NCBI GenBank assembly: GCA_005776735.1
Contig: SXOM01000153.1
Coordinates: 1-8,977 of the forward strand
DNA: 8,977 nt
Source: Pseudomonadota bacterium
GTDB lineage: Bacteria; Myxococcota_A; UBA796; SXON01
Direction of reading: 5' to 3'
Within the stretch, counting starts at the first letter, position 1. The number at the start of each line of letters is the position of its first letter. The notes under the pieces are model-generated. The model saw only the letters and a list, made by a program, of their open reading frames with translations. It searched no databases and was not told the DNA's origin. The translations under genes were made by a program, and so were the position numbers. This document shows, piece after piece, positions 1-6,816 of the stretch.

Positions 1-804
1 GCCACCCCGTGGGGCGAGCCCAACGCCGCCGCGTGGTGGGCCGCCGCGTTGCCCGCGGGGAGCTTGCTGGGGGCGCCCGGCGCACCGCCTCCCCCGGTGC
101 GTACCCCGCTTCCGCCGTCGCTCGACGCGGCGCGCGAGGTGGCGTGGGCGTCGTTGAAACAACACTACGAGGCCAGCCGCATCGACCTCGGCGAGTTCGA
201 GCGGCGCAGCGCGCTCGCCGGCCGCGCCGACTCCCACGCCGGGCTGCACGAGGCGCTCGCCGAGTTGCCGGTGCCCGTGGTCGTCCCCGAGGTGCTCCCG
301 GCGGCCGTGCTGGCCCCGCCTGCGCTCCCGCCCGCGCCGCAACCCGACCTCCCCGCGCCGCGCTCCCCCACCGTCGTCGCGGTGCTCAGCGGGACCACCC
401 GCCACGGGTTGTGGGCGCCGGGCGGCACCTCCAAGGCCGTCGCGGTCCTGGGCAACATCTCGGTCGAGCTGAGCGCCGCCGACCTGCGCCCGGGCGTCAA
501 CGACATCCACTGCGTCGCGGTCTTCGGCGGCATCACCGTCCGCGTCCCGCACGGCGTCTACGTCGAGCTCGGCGGTGTCGGCGTCCTCGGTGGCTTCGAA
601 GCGCACGGACGTCTGCCCAACCGCCCCGGCGAGGGCGAACCCTGGATCCGGCTGCGCGGCGCGGCAGTTTTCGGCTCGGTCGAGGTCGAGGTCCAGGCGC
701 CCCCGGATCCTCGCCTCGAAAAGCTCAAGACCGCGAGCCTGCAGGCGGTCGACGCGGTCATCGAGGGTGTCCTCGACGCGACCGGACGCCGCCGCAAGGG
801 GTAG
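1..804 (+). CDS. DUF1707 / LiaF-like C-terminal domain protein (5' end probably outside window)
   Basis: The reading frame is open from base 1 to a TAG at 802-804, so the gene probably begins upstream. A TTG at 49 is the first in-frame candidate start inside the window and would give 251 residues. From about base 118 to 270 the protein matches the DUF1707 pattern: a helix, then YEASRIDLGEFERR, then an Ala/Leu-rich helix ending AELP. A Pro/Ala-rich linker follows (about 270-370). The C-terminal part (about 370-705) has repeated Gly-Val beta-strand segments (AVLGNISVEL, AVFGGITVRVP, GVLGGFEA, AVFGSVEVEV), typical of the LiaF-type 'cell wall-active antibiotics response' beta-helix fold. Such proteins are often linked to envelope-stress signalling, but no partner lies beside this copy. 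No membrane helix is visible, so the product is probably cytoplasmic or membrane-peripheral. Family assignment is fairly sure; function is unknown. Confidence 0.8.
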   Translation, partial: ATPWGEPNAAAWWAAALPAGSLLGAPGAPPPPVRTPLPPSLDAAREVAWASLKQHYEASRIDLGEFERRSALAGRADSHAGLHEALAELPVPVVVPEVLPAAVLAPPALPPAPQPDLPAPRSPTVVAVLSGTTRHGLWAPGGTSKAVAVLGNISVELSAADLRPGVNDIHCVAVFGGITVRVPHGVYVELGGVGVLGGFEAHGRLPNRPGEGEPWIRLRGAAVFGSVEVEVQAPPDPRLEKLKTASLQAVDAVIEGVLDATGRRRKG

Positions 805-810
805 CCCCAG

Positions 811-869
811 GGGGGCCGCGGCGCGACCGTCCCGAAGGCGGCAGGGGTCGCCCCGCGGCCCGCGGCGCC
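811..869 (-). repeat. Short intergenic repeat, copy 1 (inverted)
   Basis: Read on the minus strand, these 59 bases align without gaps to 6856-6914 with about 11 to 12 mismatches (roughly 80% identity). The best-kept part is the core CTTCGGGACGGTCGCG (minus strand of 822-837). It shares its GGCGCC end (864-869) with copy 2, so the two copies meet head to head. It lies just after the stop of the LiaF-like gene. The alignment was done by eye. Confidence 0.65.
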
Positions 870-896
870 GCGCGGCCTCGGCCGCCTTCGGGACGG
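827..896. terminator. 16-bp perfect inverted repeat between convergent genes; possible bidirectional terminator
   Basis: Bases 827-842 (CCGTCCCGAAGGCGGC) are the exact reverse complement of 881-896, with a 38-base G/C-rich interior that holds a 12-bp palindrome at 861-872. The position between the stops of the LiaF-like gene (804) and motB (922) suits a two-way terminator. No T-tract follows either arm, so factor-independent termination is not assured. The symmetry comes from the two inverted repeat copies listed separately. Confidence 0.5.
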
Positions 897-908
897 GCCT
901 ACGGCGCC
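864..908 (+). repeat. Short intergenic repeat, copy 2 (shortened)
   Basis: This copy starts at the shared GGCGCC (864-869) and ends at another GGCGCC (903-908). Against 6856-6913 it lacks about 10 bases after GGCGCCGCGCG and then resumes with the GCCTC...CTTCGGGACGG block. It is followed 13 bp later by the end of motB. Confidence 0.6.
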
Positions 909-921
909 GCCCACCCGGGGC

Positions 922-1644
922 TCACTCGGACGCGCCGCCGTGGAGCTTGTCGAGTACGCCCGCGGTCGGCGCGCGGTCGGCGCTCCGGATCTCGAAGGTG
1001 ACCGCCCGTCGTTCGGGGTCGGTCGCGGTGGTCAGCTCGGCCCCGATCGAGAGCTGCTCCAGCGGCACCCCCCGGCGCGACAAGAAGCGGACCGTCTCGA
1101 GCGACCGGGCGCTCGCGAGCCCCCAGTTGTCCAGGTAGGGCGGCCCCGAGAACGGGGTGCCGTCGGCGTGTCCGATGACCTCCAGGGTCACCGGCTCCCC
1201 CTGGACCACCTCGCCGAGCCGCGTGAGCGTCGGGTAGGCCGCCGGGTGGATCTCCGCGCTCCCGGACTCGAACAACACCTGCTCCCGGATGACGATGTGG
1301 AGCGTGTTGTCGATGAGGCCGATCTCCACGACGTGATCGCTGAGCGAACCCATGAGCCGGGAGCGCACCGCTTCCAGCGTGGGGTTGCTCGCCGACGCCA
1401 ACGAGATCGGCTCGTCGATGGGCGCGGTGGGCGGGCTCCCGGGATCACCCTCGCCGACCAACTGCAGGTGTCCGCCGAAGAACGCAGCCTGCAACCCGGC
1501 GACCACGGCGTCGAGCTTCTGGCTGTCGGTCTTGGACTGGCTCCAGAGCACCACGAAGAACGCGAACAACAACGTCATGAAGTCGGCGTACGAAACCAGC
1601 CATCGTTCGTGATTCTCGTGTTCTTCGTGCTTCTTCTTTGCCAT
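922..1644 (-). CDS. motB: Flagellar stator protein MotB
   Basis: MotB is the peptidoglycan-anchoring half of the ion-driven flagellar stator. The 240-residue product has a charged, His/Glu/Lys-rich cytoplasmic start (1-14), then one membrane helix (about 15-35). That helix carries the signature SYADFMTLLFAFF, with Asp21 as the expected ion-binding residue. A linker follows (36-110), then an OmpA-like peptidoglycan-binding domain (about 112-222). The usual GHTD motif of that domain reads GHADGTP (159-164), followed by NWGLASARS (173-181) and a G201 turn. Its ATG (1642-1644) shares one base with the motA stop (TGATG), so translation is probably coupled. At 240 residues it is on the short side for MotB. 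The 3' end faces the LiaF-like gene. The call is secure. Confidence 0.95.
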   Translation of the reverse strand: MAKKKHEEHENHERWLVSYADFMTLLFAFFVVLWSQSKTDSQKLDAVVAGLQAAFFGGHLQLVGEGDPGSPPTAPIDEPISLASASNPTLEAVRSRLMGSLSDHVVEIGLIDNTLHIVIREQVLFESGSAEIHPAAYPTLTRLGEVVQGEPVTLEVIGHADGTPFSGPPYLDNWGLASARSLETVRFLSRRGVPLEQLSIGAELTTATDPERRAVTFEIRSADRAPTAGVLDKLHGGASE

Positions 1645-2414
1645 CAGGCGGCCTTGGTCTGGTGCTCGGCGCGGTGGCCGGCGAACGGAGCGAGCATCTC
1701 TTCGATCTGGCGGGCGTTGACCCCCGCCGCGATGCCGGCGACCCCCAGCATCACCATGTTCCGAGTCTCGGCGTCGTGCGCCACGATCTTCTTGAGCCGG
1801 TTGCCCATCGGCATGAAGAGCAGGTTGGCGAACCCGACGCCGTAGACCGTCCCGATGAACGCGACGGCGATACCGCCGCCGAGCAGCTCGGGCTTGTCGA
1901 GGTTGCTCATGACGTGGATGAGGCCGAGCACCGCGCCGAGGATGCCGACGGTCGGGCAGTAGCCGCCCGCGGTCTCCCACACCTTCGCCGCCGCGGTCCC
2001 ATGGTGCTCTTCGAGCTCCACCTCGGGTTCGAGCACCCGCCGGACGTCGTCCCCGGAGCTGCCGTCGACGAGCATGCGCAGGCCCCGCTGGAGGAAGTCG
2101 TCGTCGACCTCCCCGAGCATCCCCTCCACCGCGAGCATGCCCTCGCGGCGCGCGACGTTGGACACCTTCACCATGTCGTCCAACAGCTTGCGTCGATCGC
2201 TGTGGCCCGGCTTCACGATGCGCATGGTCACCTTCGCGGCGTGCTTGAGCTCCTCGTTGGTGCACGCCAACCAGGTGGCGCCGACGCTGCCGCCGACGAC
2301 GATCATGAACGCGGTCGGGACCAGGAGCGTGGAGGTGTGCCCTCCTTCGAGGACGTTCCCGCCGAGGATCGCCGCGAGGCTGAAGAGGATGGCGAGAATC
2401 GGTGACGGATCCAT
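1644..2414 (-). CDS. motA: Flagellar stator protein MotA
   Basis: MotA is the inner-membrane stator subunit that turns ion flow into torque on the rotor. The 256-residue product has four predicted membrane helices (about 5-22, 31-50, 147-170, 179-203) and a large cytoplasmic loop. In that loop ARREGMLAVE (88-97) holds the charged residues known in the family to contact FliG. Helix 3 carries the conserved Pro (CPTVGILGAVLGLI, Pro154), and helix 4 reads AVAFIGTVYGVGFANLLF. Sodium-type PomA proteins have Thr where this protein has Ala161, which hints at proton use (inference). The ATG at 2412-2414 has GGGAG about 10 bases upstream. It is the first gene of a motA-motB pair and diverges from the gene at 2489. 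No other flagellar or chemotaxis gene is in view. Confidence 0.95.
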   Translation of the reverse strand: MDPSPILAILFSLAAILGGNVLEGGHTSTLLVPTAFMIVVGGSVGATWLACTNEELKHAAKVTMRIVKPGHSDRRKLLDDMVKVSNVARREGMLAVEGMLGEVDDDFLQRGLRMLVDGSSGDDVRRVLEPEVELEEHHGTAAAKVWETAGGYCPTVGILGAVLGLIHVMSNLDKPELLGGGIAVAFIGTVYGVGFANLLFMPMGNRLKKIVAHDAETRNMVMLGVAGIAAGVNARQIEEMLAPFAGHRAEHQTKAA

Positions 2415-2488
2415 CGGGGCGCGCTCCCGCCACCGGTTCGGCGGGCCGGCGCGGGACTTGAGGTCCGGATTCGGAATAGGCGCGTCGG
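2415..2488. promoter_or_regulatory. Divergent intergenic region between motA and the secreted CsgG-like gene
   Basis: This 74-bp gap must hold the 5' signals for both motA (leftward) and the secreted protein gene (rightward). No convincing -35/-10 pair is visible. Its right half, including GGATTCGGAATAGG (2466-2479), is less G/C-rich than its surroundings, and GGAATAGG sits about 9 bases before the ATG at 2489 as a plausible ribosome-binding site. Promoters are inferred from gene orientation only. Confidence 0.4.
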
Positions 2489-4327
2489 ATGCTGTTCCTG
2501 ATCTCGGCCGCCTGGGCGGCTACCGTGGCCGTCCTCCCCCTCGACCAGGGCGCCGGCGGCCAGGCCTACGAGGGCCTCGGCGCCGCGCTCGCGGGCATGC
2601 TCACGAGCGACCTGAGCACCGCCCCCGACCTCACGCTGGTCGAGCGGAGCCGCCTCGACGCGCTCACCACCGAGATCGAGCTCGGCAAGGGCGGGTTCGT
2701 CGACCCCGCCACCGCCCAGAAGCTCGGAAAGGGCCTCGGCGCCGAGTACGTGGTGCTGGGCAGCTACAGCGTGGTGGGCGACACCTTCCTGCTCGACGCG
2801 CGGCTGGTCAGCGTGGCCGGCGGCACGGTCGCCAAGGCCGCGAGCGCGCAGGGCACCGTCGGGGGGTTCGTCGACGTCGAGAAGGAGCTGGTGGGCGAGC
2901 TCCTCTCCGGCCTGTCGGTGAAGCTCGGCGAGGCCGACCAGAAGAAGCTGGCCGGACGCGCCCCCACCAAGAACTTCGATGCGTTCGCCGCCTATGGGGC
3001 CGGCCTCGCCGCCGAGAAGGCCGGTCACGTCGACGCCGCGCGCAAAGCCTACGCCGAAGCGCTCGCCGCCGACCCCCTCTACGCCGAGGCGTCCACCGCC
3101 CTCGGCGGGCTGCGCATGAAGCTCGATGCTTCCCAGGCCGAGCGCCTGAAGAAGGAGAAGGGCGCCCGCGCCGCGCTCTTGGACAAGGTGGTGGCCACCT
3201 TCCCCGAGCCCACCAACGGCAAGGACAAGAAGCAGCAGGCGGGCTTCCTCTTGCGGCTGTTGGCGCTCGACGAGCAGGGGCGCCACTGCCAGCGCTACGC
3301 CGAGATGCAACGGTACCTCGACACGACGAGCTGGTCGTTCGACCTCGACGACAAGGGCTACAAGCGCTTGTGGACCGACGCCACCGCGCTCGCCGTCGAG
3401 GTCGGCTACGCGCCGAACCCTGACGTGGACCCGCAGGGGCACCGCGGCGTCGAGTTCAAGATCCAGTCCGACGGCGCGACCATCCTCTCGTCGCCGGCCC
3501 GGTTCTTCTACAACTTCCCGACCATGCTCCTCACCGTCGCCACCTCGGACGACCTCACCGCCACGATGACGCGGTGCCTCACGCCGCCGGAGCAGCTCGT
3601 CGAGCTCACCCGGCTCAGCGCCCAGGTGCGCGCCCACGGCCTCGGCGACGTCAAGCCCTTCGACTACCCGGTGGGCCTCGCCGAGCGCCTGGAGTGGTCC
3701 GCCATGGCGGTCAAGGCGCGTACCACCGGCGTGGACGCGGCCATGGCGGCCCGCATGGAGCAGCTCATCGCCGCCTACGACGACACCATCGCGCTCAAGG
3801 CCACCGGCGGGAGCACCGCGCGGGCCTGGGTCGAGACGGAGGCGCGCCAGATCACCGCCGCGGGCCTGTTGATCGAGAAGGCCCGGGTGGCGAAGCTCGG
3901 TTGGCGCGACGCCGACCTGCTCGCGGCGCTCGACGCCATGGCGGCGCTCGATCCCAAGCGCCTGGCGGTGGACGACGCCGACTGCAGCCAGGTGCTCAAG
4001 AACCAGCAGTATTGGGCCGCGGCCACCAAGAAGGGCAAGCTCTACCCGGGCGTACAGGCCCTCGTCACGCCGCTTCGCGACATCGGGTGCTTCGTCGGCA
4101 CGCCTGCCCGTTTCGGGAAGCTCGAGGACGCGATGAAGTTCGTGGCCGAAGCGCCCGCGCGTGCGCTCCCGGAGTCCAAGGACACGCCCGCGTGCCAGAA
4201 GGCGTTCGAAGAGCTGCCGCAGCAGATCGATCCGCCGTACCCCGTGCCGCTGGACGGGTCGCGCGCGCAGCAGCTCCTCGGGTGGTACTACTCCTCGTTG
4301 GTCATGAACCTCTGCGTGCCCGAGTAG
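2489..4327 (+). CDS. Secreted CsgG/FlgO-like N-terminal domain protein with TPR segment, function unknown
   Basis: The 612-residue product starts with a very short hydrophobic leader (about 1-11) ending AWA-A, a plausible signal peptidase site. An in-frame TAG at 2477-2479 forces the ATG at 2489. Residues 12-145 match the CsgG/FlgO/TolB-N-like fold: VAVLPLDQ, then MLTSDLS, LVERSRLDAL, LGAEYVVLGSY and VSVAGGTV. Members often sit in or near the outer membrane. Residues 163-210 look like one TPR-type helix pair (FAAYGAGLAAEKAGHVDAARKAYAEAL). The remaining 400 residues are mostly helical and unrecognised. They contain six cysteines (267, 363, 499, 534, 569, 609), an even number that would suit disulfides in the periplasm. 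No lipobox Cys follows the leader. A PerM-like permease starts 7 bp downstream and motA lies divergently upstream, so an envelope role is likely; a motility link is only possible. Confidence 0.75.
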   Translation: MLFLISAAWAATVAVLPLDQGAGGQAYEGLGAALAGMLTSDLSTAPDLTLVERSRLDALTTEIELGKGGFVDPATAQKLGKGLGAEYVVLGSYSVVGDTFLLDARLVSVAGGTVAKAASAQGTVGGFVDVEKELVGELLSGLSVKLGEADQKKLAGRAPTKNFDAFAAYGAGLAAEKAGHVDAARKAYAEALAADPLYAEASTALGGLRMKLDASQAERLKKEKGARAALLDKVVATFPEPTNGKDKKQQAGFLLRLLALDEQGRHCQRYAEMQRYLDTTSWSFDLDDKGYKRLWTDATALAVEVGYAPNPDVDPQGHRGVEFKIQSDGATILSSPARFFYNFPTMLLTVATSDDLTATMTRCLTPPEQLVELTRLSAQVRAHGLGDVKPFDYPVGLAERLEWSAMAVKARTTGVDAAMAARMEQLIAAYDDTIALKATGGSTARAWVETEARQITAAGLLIEKARVAKLGWRDADLLAALDAMAALDPKRLAVDDADCSQVLKNQQYWAAATKKGKLYPGVQALVTPLRDIGCFVGTPARFGKLEDAMKFVAEAPARALPESKDTPACQKAFEELPQQIDPPYPVPLDGSRAQQLLGWYYSSLVMNLCVPE

Positions 4328-4334
4328 GCCCCCG

Positions 4335-5396
4335 ATGGAGAGCCGCAACGTCCTCGTCCGCATCCTGCTCCTGGCGCTGGCCGCGACCGTCTGGTTGGTC
4401 CGCGACTGGCTCGATGCCGTGCTGGTCGCCGCGGTGGTGGCGATGCTCGCGTGGCCCCTGCACGAGCGCATCGCCGCGTCGCTCGGCCGCCGGCGTCGCC
4501 TCGGCACCGCGCTGACCTTGCTCGGCCTGGTGCTCGGGCTCTTCGCGCCGCTCGCACTGTTGGGCCTCGTCGTCGGGCGCGAGGTGGTGATCCTCGCCAA
4601 CGAGGTCATCGACAAGGTGCAGCTCGGCACCTGGGACGGCTACCTGCGCGAGCTGCTCCGCGCGGCGCCCCTGCAAGACCTCATCCGGGCCGCCGGCGGC
4701 CGCACCGAGATCACCGAGCAACTCGAAGCCTCCGCCCGCACCGGCATCCTCACCGTCGCCACCACCGTCACCGGCAACGTCCCCGGCCTGCTCGGCGTCA
4801 CCGCCACCGCGGTCGTCAAGGTCGTGGTCTTCCTGCTCGCGCTGACCACGTTCGTGCATCGCGGCCCCGAGGGCATCGCGTGGGCGCGGCGGGTCAGCCC
4901 CTTGTCCCCGGACCACACCAACCGGCTGCTCGGCGTCTTCGCCGAGTTCGCGCGGAACGTCGTGCTGGCCGGCCTGGTCGCGGGCCTGTCGCAGGGGCTC
5001 GTGGCCACGCTCGGCTTCTGGCTCGCGGGGGTGGAGCGTACGCTGCTCTTCGGCGTGCTCACCGCGGTGTTCGCCTACGTTCCGTTGGTCGGGACGACGC
5101 TCGTGTGGCTGCCGGTGGCGCTGTTGTTGTTGGCCGAGGGTCGGCCCGGCGCCGCGGCGTTCGTGGCGGTGTGGAGCCTTGCGTTGACCGGCACGGTGGA
5201 CAACCTCATCCGGCCGATCATCGTGCGGGGCAAGAGCGACGTCCCCCTCTTGCTCGTCTTCCTCGGCGCCTTCGGGGGCCTCGGCACCTTCGGGGTGATC
5301 GGCCTGTTGGTCGGCCCGGTCATGGTGGCGGTGCTCCTCGCCCTGTTCCGCATCTACGAAGAGGAGCTCGCGCAGCCGCCGCACGACGTGGGCTGA
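4335..5396 (+). CDS. AI-2E/PerM-family membrane transporter
   Basis: The 353-residue product has about seven to eight membrane segments: 6-22, 26-41, 57-79, 155-174, 208-231, 236-268, 273-290 and 303-338. The soluble stretch at about 85-150 lies where the family has its extra-membrane domain. Family signatures are visible in the C-terminal half: GLVAGLSQGLVATLGFWLAG (213-232), AYVPLVGTT (247-255), VDNLIRPIIVRGKSDVPLL (288-306) and GLLVGPVMVAV (323-333). Family members have been tied to autoinducer-2 export, Na+/H+ antiport or other exports, so the substrate cannot be read from sequence. The ATG at 4335 lies 7 bp after the previous stop, with GAGTAGG overlapping that stop as a weak ribosome site, so the two genes are probably one operon. 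The last 43 bases overlap the 3' end of the sigma gene on the other strand. Confidence 0.9.
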   Translation: MESRNVLVRILLLALAATVWLVRDWLDAVLVAAVVAMLAWPLHERIAASLGRRRRLGTALTLLGLVLGLFAPLALLGLVVGREVVILANEVIDKVQLGTWDGYLRELLRAAPLQDLIRAAGGRTEITEQLEASARTGILTVATTVTGNVPGLLGVTATAVVKVVVFLLALTTFVHRGPEGIAWARRVSPLSPDHTNRLLGVFAEFARNVVLAGLVAGLSQGLVATLGFWLAGVERTLLFGVLTAVFAYVPLVGTTLVWLPVALLLLAEGRPGAAAFVAVWSLALTGTVDNLIRPIIVRGKSDVPLLLVFLGAFGGLGTFGVIGLLVGPVMVAVLLALFRIYEEELAQPPHDVG

Positions 5397-5965
5397 CCCC
5401 GGGGGGTCATCTCCTGGACGCGCCCGCGCGCGTCGACCGCGACGTCGCAGCACGATTCGATGGCGTCGCGGAGCCGCCGCCGCCCGCGCTGCACGCGGGC
5501 CTTGAGCGTCGGGAGCGGCACCCCGAGGAGCGCGGCGGCTTCGGGCTGGGAGCGACCTTCGAGGTCCACCAGCCGCACCGCTTCGGCTTGTTCGGGAGGC
5601 AACCACCCGACCAGCGGCACCATGGCCGCCAACAGCGCCTCGCGGGCGGGGGACGACACCTCGTCCGGCTCGACGTCGGCCTCTTCCGCCTCGTCGGCCT
5701 CCACGACCGCTCCCCGCGGGCGGCGGCGGTGGTGGTCGACCACCGCGCTGCGGGCCACGCGGAAGACCCACGGACCGAGCTGCGCGTCGTCTCGGAGCTG
5801 CGGCAGCTTCAGGTGCAGCCGGAGGAGCGCCTCCTGCACCACGTCGTCGGCGTCCGGGCCCTGCACGCGCCGCCGGACGTAGCGCTCCACGCCGTCGCGC
5901 CAGGCAGCGACCGCCCCGGGGGGGACGGTCGGCGGCGCGGGGTCGCGCACCGCGGCGCCGGTCAC
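5354..5965 (-). CDS. ECF sigma factor, SigZ-like, with Cys-rich C-terminal tail
   Basis: The 203-residue product has a sigma-70 region 2 at about 20-84 (DADDVVQEALLRLH, then WVFRVARSAVVDHHRRR) and region 4 at about 108-170 (LPPEQAEAVRLVDLEGRSQPEAAALLGVP, ending LKARVQRGRRRLRDAI). After region 4 comes ESCCDVAVDARGRV, resembling the CC-x-(acidic/hydrophobic)-D-x-x-G tail of SigZ-type factors, and then TSCGGC. The four cysteines are 172, 173, 195 and 198. The GTG start (5963-5965) overlaps the arsM stop as GTGA, so it is translated from the arsM message and probably coupled. No anti-sigma gene is adjacent, so activity may be set by expression or by the Cys tail (inference). Cys195 and Cys198 are encoded inside the 43-bp antisense overlap with the permease gene. 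The sigma-factor call is secure; the SigZ subfamily is likely. Confidence 0.88.
   Translation of the reverse strand: MTGAAVRDPAPPTVPPGAVAAWRDGVERYVRRRVQGPDADDVVQEALLRLHLKLPQLRDDAQLGPWVFRVARSAVVDHHRRRPRGAVVEADEAEEADVEPDEVSSPAREALLAAMVPLVGWLPPEQAEAVRLVDLEGRSQPEAAALLGVPLPTLKARVQRGRRRLRDAIESCCDVAVDARGRVQEMTPRGQPTSCGGCASSSS
5394..5409. repeat. 16-base near-palindrome at the convergent gene ends
   Basis: TGACCCC (5394-5400) and GGGGTCA (5403-5409) are inverted around GG. The permease stop TGA is its first three bases. It could form a short 6-bp stem, but no T-tract follows on either strand, so a terminator role is weakly supported. Confidence 0.35.
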
Positions 5966-6795
5966 GGCTTCCGGGCCTCGATCACCGCCGAGAGCACCGC
6001 CGCCGACGCGAGGTCCACCCCGCCATACGCCTCGGCCGTCGCGGTGAGCTCGGGCGACGCGGTGATCCAATCGCGGATCATCGACTCCGAACCAACCTTG
6101 GGCTTCACCGACACCTCCACGAACCCCGCCGCGCGCAACATCGCGACCGTGTCGTCGACGGTCGCCGCGCCGCCCACGCAGGCGCCGACCAGGGCGAGGT
6201 CCTGTGCGAGCGCGTCCGGCAGCTTCACGCGGGTCACGATGTCGCTGATCGCGAGGCGGCCCCCGGGCCGGAGCACGCGGAACGCTTCGCGGTACACCGC
6301 CGCCTTGTCCGGCGACAGGTTGACGACGCAGTTGGACAGCACCACGTCGATGGTGGCGTCTCCCAGCGGCAACGACTCGATGTAGCCCTGGCGCAGGTCC
6401 ACGTTGGCGAGGCCCGCCGTGGCGACGTTGCGGGCCGCGCGCTGGAGCATGTCGGGCGTCATGTCGACGCCGACCACACGCCCGCCGGGCCCGACCGCGC
6501 GCGCCGCCAGGATGGCGTCGAAGCCGGCGCCGCAGCCGAGGTCGAGGACGGTCTCGCCCGCGACGAGCGCGGCGATGGCGTGCGGGTTGCCGCACCCGAG
6601 CCCGAGGTCGGCGCCCTCCGGCGCGGCGGCGGCCAGGTCGGAAGCGTAGCCGAGGGTGGCCGCGGCGGGCGCCGCGCCGTCGCGGGCGATGGCGCCGTAC
6701 CGTTCACGCACCGCCGAGTGGACGTCGGCGGGCGTCGCGAGGCGGGGACCTCCGCAGCAGGAGGGGGCGCAGCAGGAAGAGGCGGGGTCGGACAT
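5962..6795 (-). CDS. arsM: Arsenite S-adenosylmethionine methyltransferase
   Basis: ArsM methylates trivalent arsenic in the cytoplasm using S-adenosylmethionine, giving methylated and volatile arsenicals. The 277-residue product carries the SAM-binding motif VLDLGCGAGFD (83-93) and VVGVDMTPDML (107-117). The three cysteines known to bind As(III) in the family are all in context: Cys68 in GLGCGNP, Cys156 in SNCVVNL and Cys206 in GACVGGA. ERYGAIA (31-37) and the LRPGGRLAISDIV strand (175-187) also fit. The N-terminus has two extra Cys pairs, SSCCAPSCCGG (6-16). The ATG (6793-6795) was chosen because it has GGAG 6 bases upstream and starts just before this Cys segment. Its stop overlaps the sigma gene start (GTGA). 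No arsR, arsB or arsC is visible in the window. The family call is strong. Confidence 0.93.
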   Translation of the reverse strand: MSDPASSCCAPSCCGGPRLATPADVHSAVRERYGAIARDGAAPAAATLGYASDLAAAAPEGADLGLGCGNPHAIAALVAGETVLDLGCGAGFDAILAARAVGPGGRVVGVDMTPDMLQRAARNVATAGLANVDLRQGYIESLPLGDATIDVVLSNCVVNLSPDKAAVYREAFRVLRPGGRLAISDIVTRVKLPDALAQDLALVGACVGGAATVDDTVAMLRAAGFVEVSVKPKVGSESMIRDWITASPELTATAEAYGGVDLASAAVLSAVIEARKP

Positions 6796-6804
6796 CGTGG
6801 GCTC

Positions 6805-6816
6805 CAGGTTCACCTG
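6805..6816. promoter_or_regulatory. Small inverted repeat in the arsM leader, possible operator
   Basis: CAGGT (6805-6809) and ACCTG (6812-6816) are perfect inverted arms around TC. The site sits between the possible TATACA -10 hexamer and the arsM ribosome-binding site, a position where a repressor could act. A 12-base symmetry like this can arise by chance, so the assignment is weak. Confidence 0.3.

Noticed and set aside
922..2433. A 503-codon open frame reading leftward through motA before motB
   Set aside because: Only its last 240 codons are MotB. The earlier part is an Arg/Gly/Ala-rich out-of-frame reading of motA, which has its own well-supported frame.
2303..4630. A 775-codon open frame opposite the secreted protein gene
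   Set aside because: It is a low-complexity antisense reading caused by high GC, with no recognisable domain. The plus-strand frame has a signal peptide and a CsgG-like domain.
4335..5396. Naming the permease as an autoinducer-2 exporter (TqsA)
   Set aside because: The family is functionally mixed and no quorum-sensing gene is nearby, so only the family name is given.
4302..5771. A 489-codon antisense frame across the permease and sigma genes
   Set aside because: Arg/Gly/Ala/Asp/His-rich shadow protein that overlaps two genes with clear family signatures.
5966..6595. Possible longer N-terminus for the sigma factor, reaching into arsM
   Set aside because: The upstream part is an out-of-frame reading of arsM. 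The GTG at 5963-5965, overlapping the arsM stop, gives a normal ECF length.
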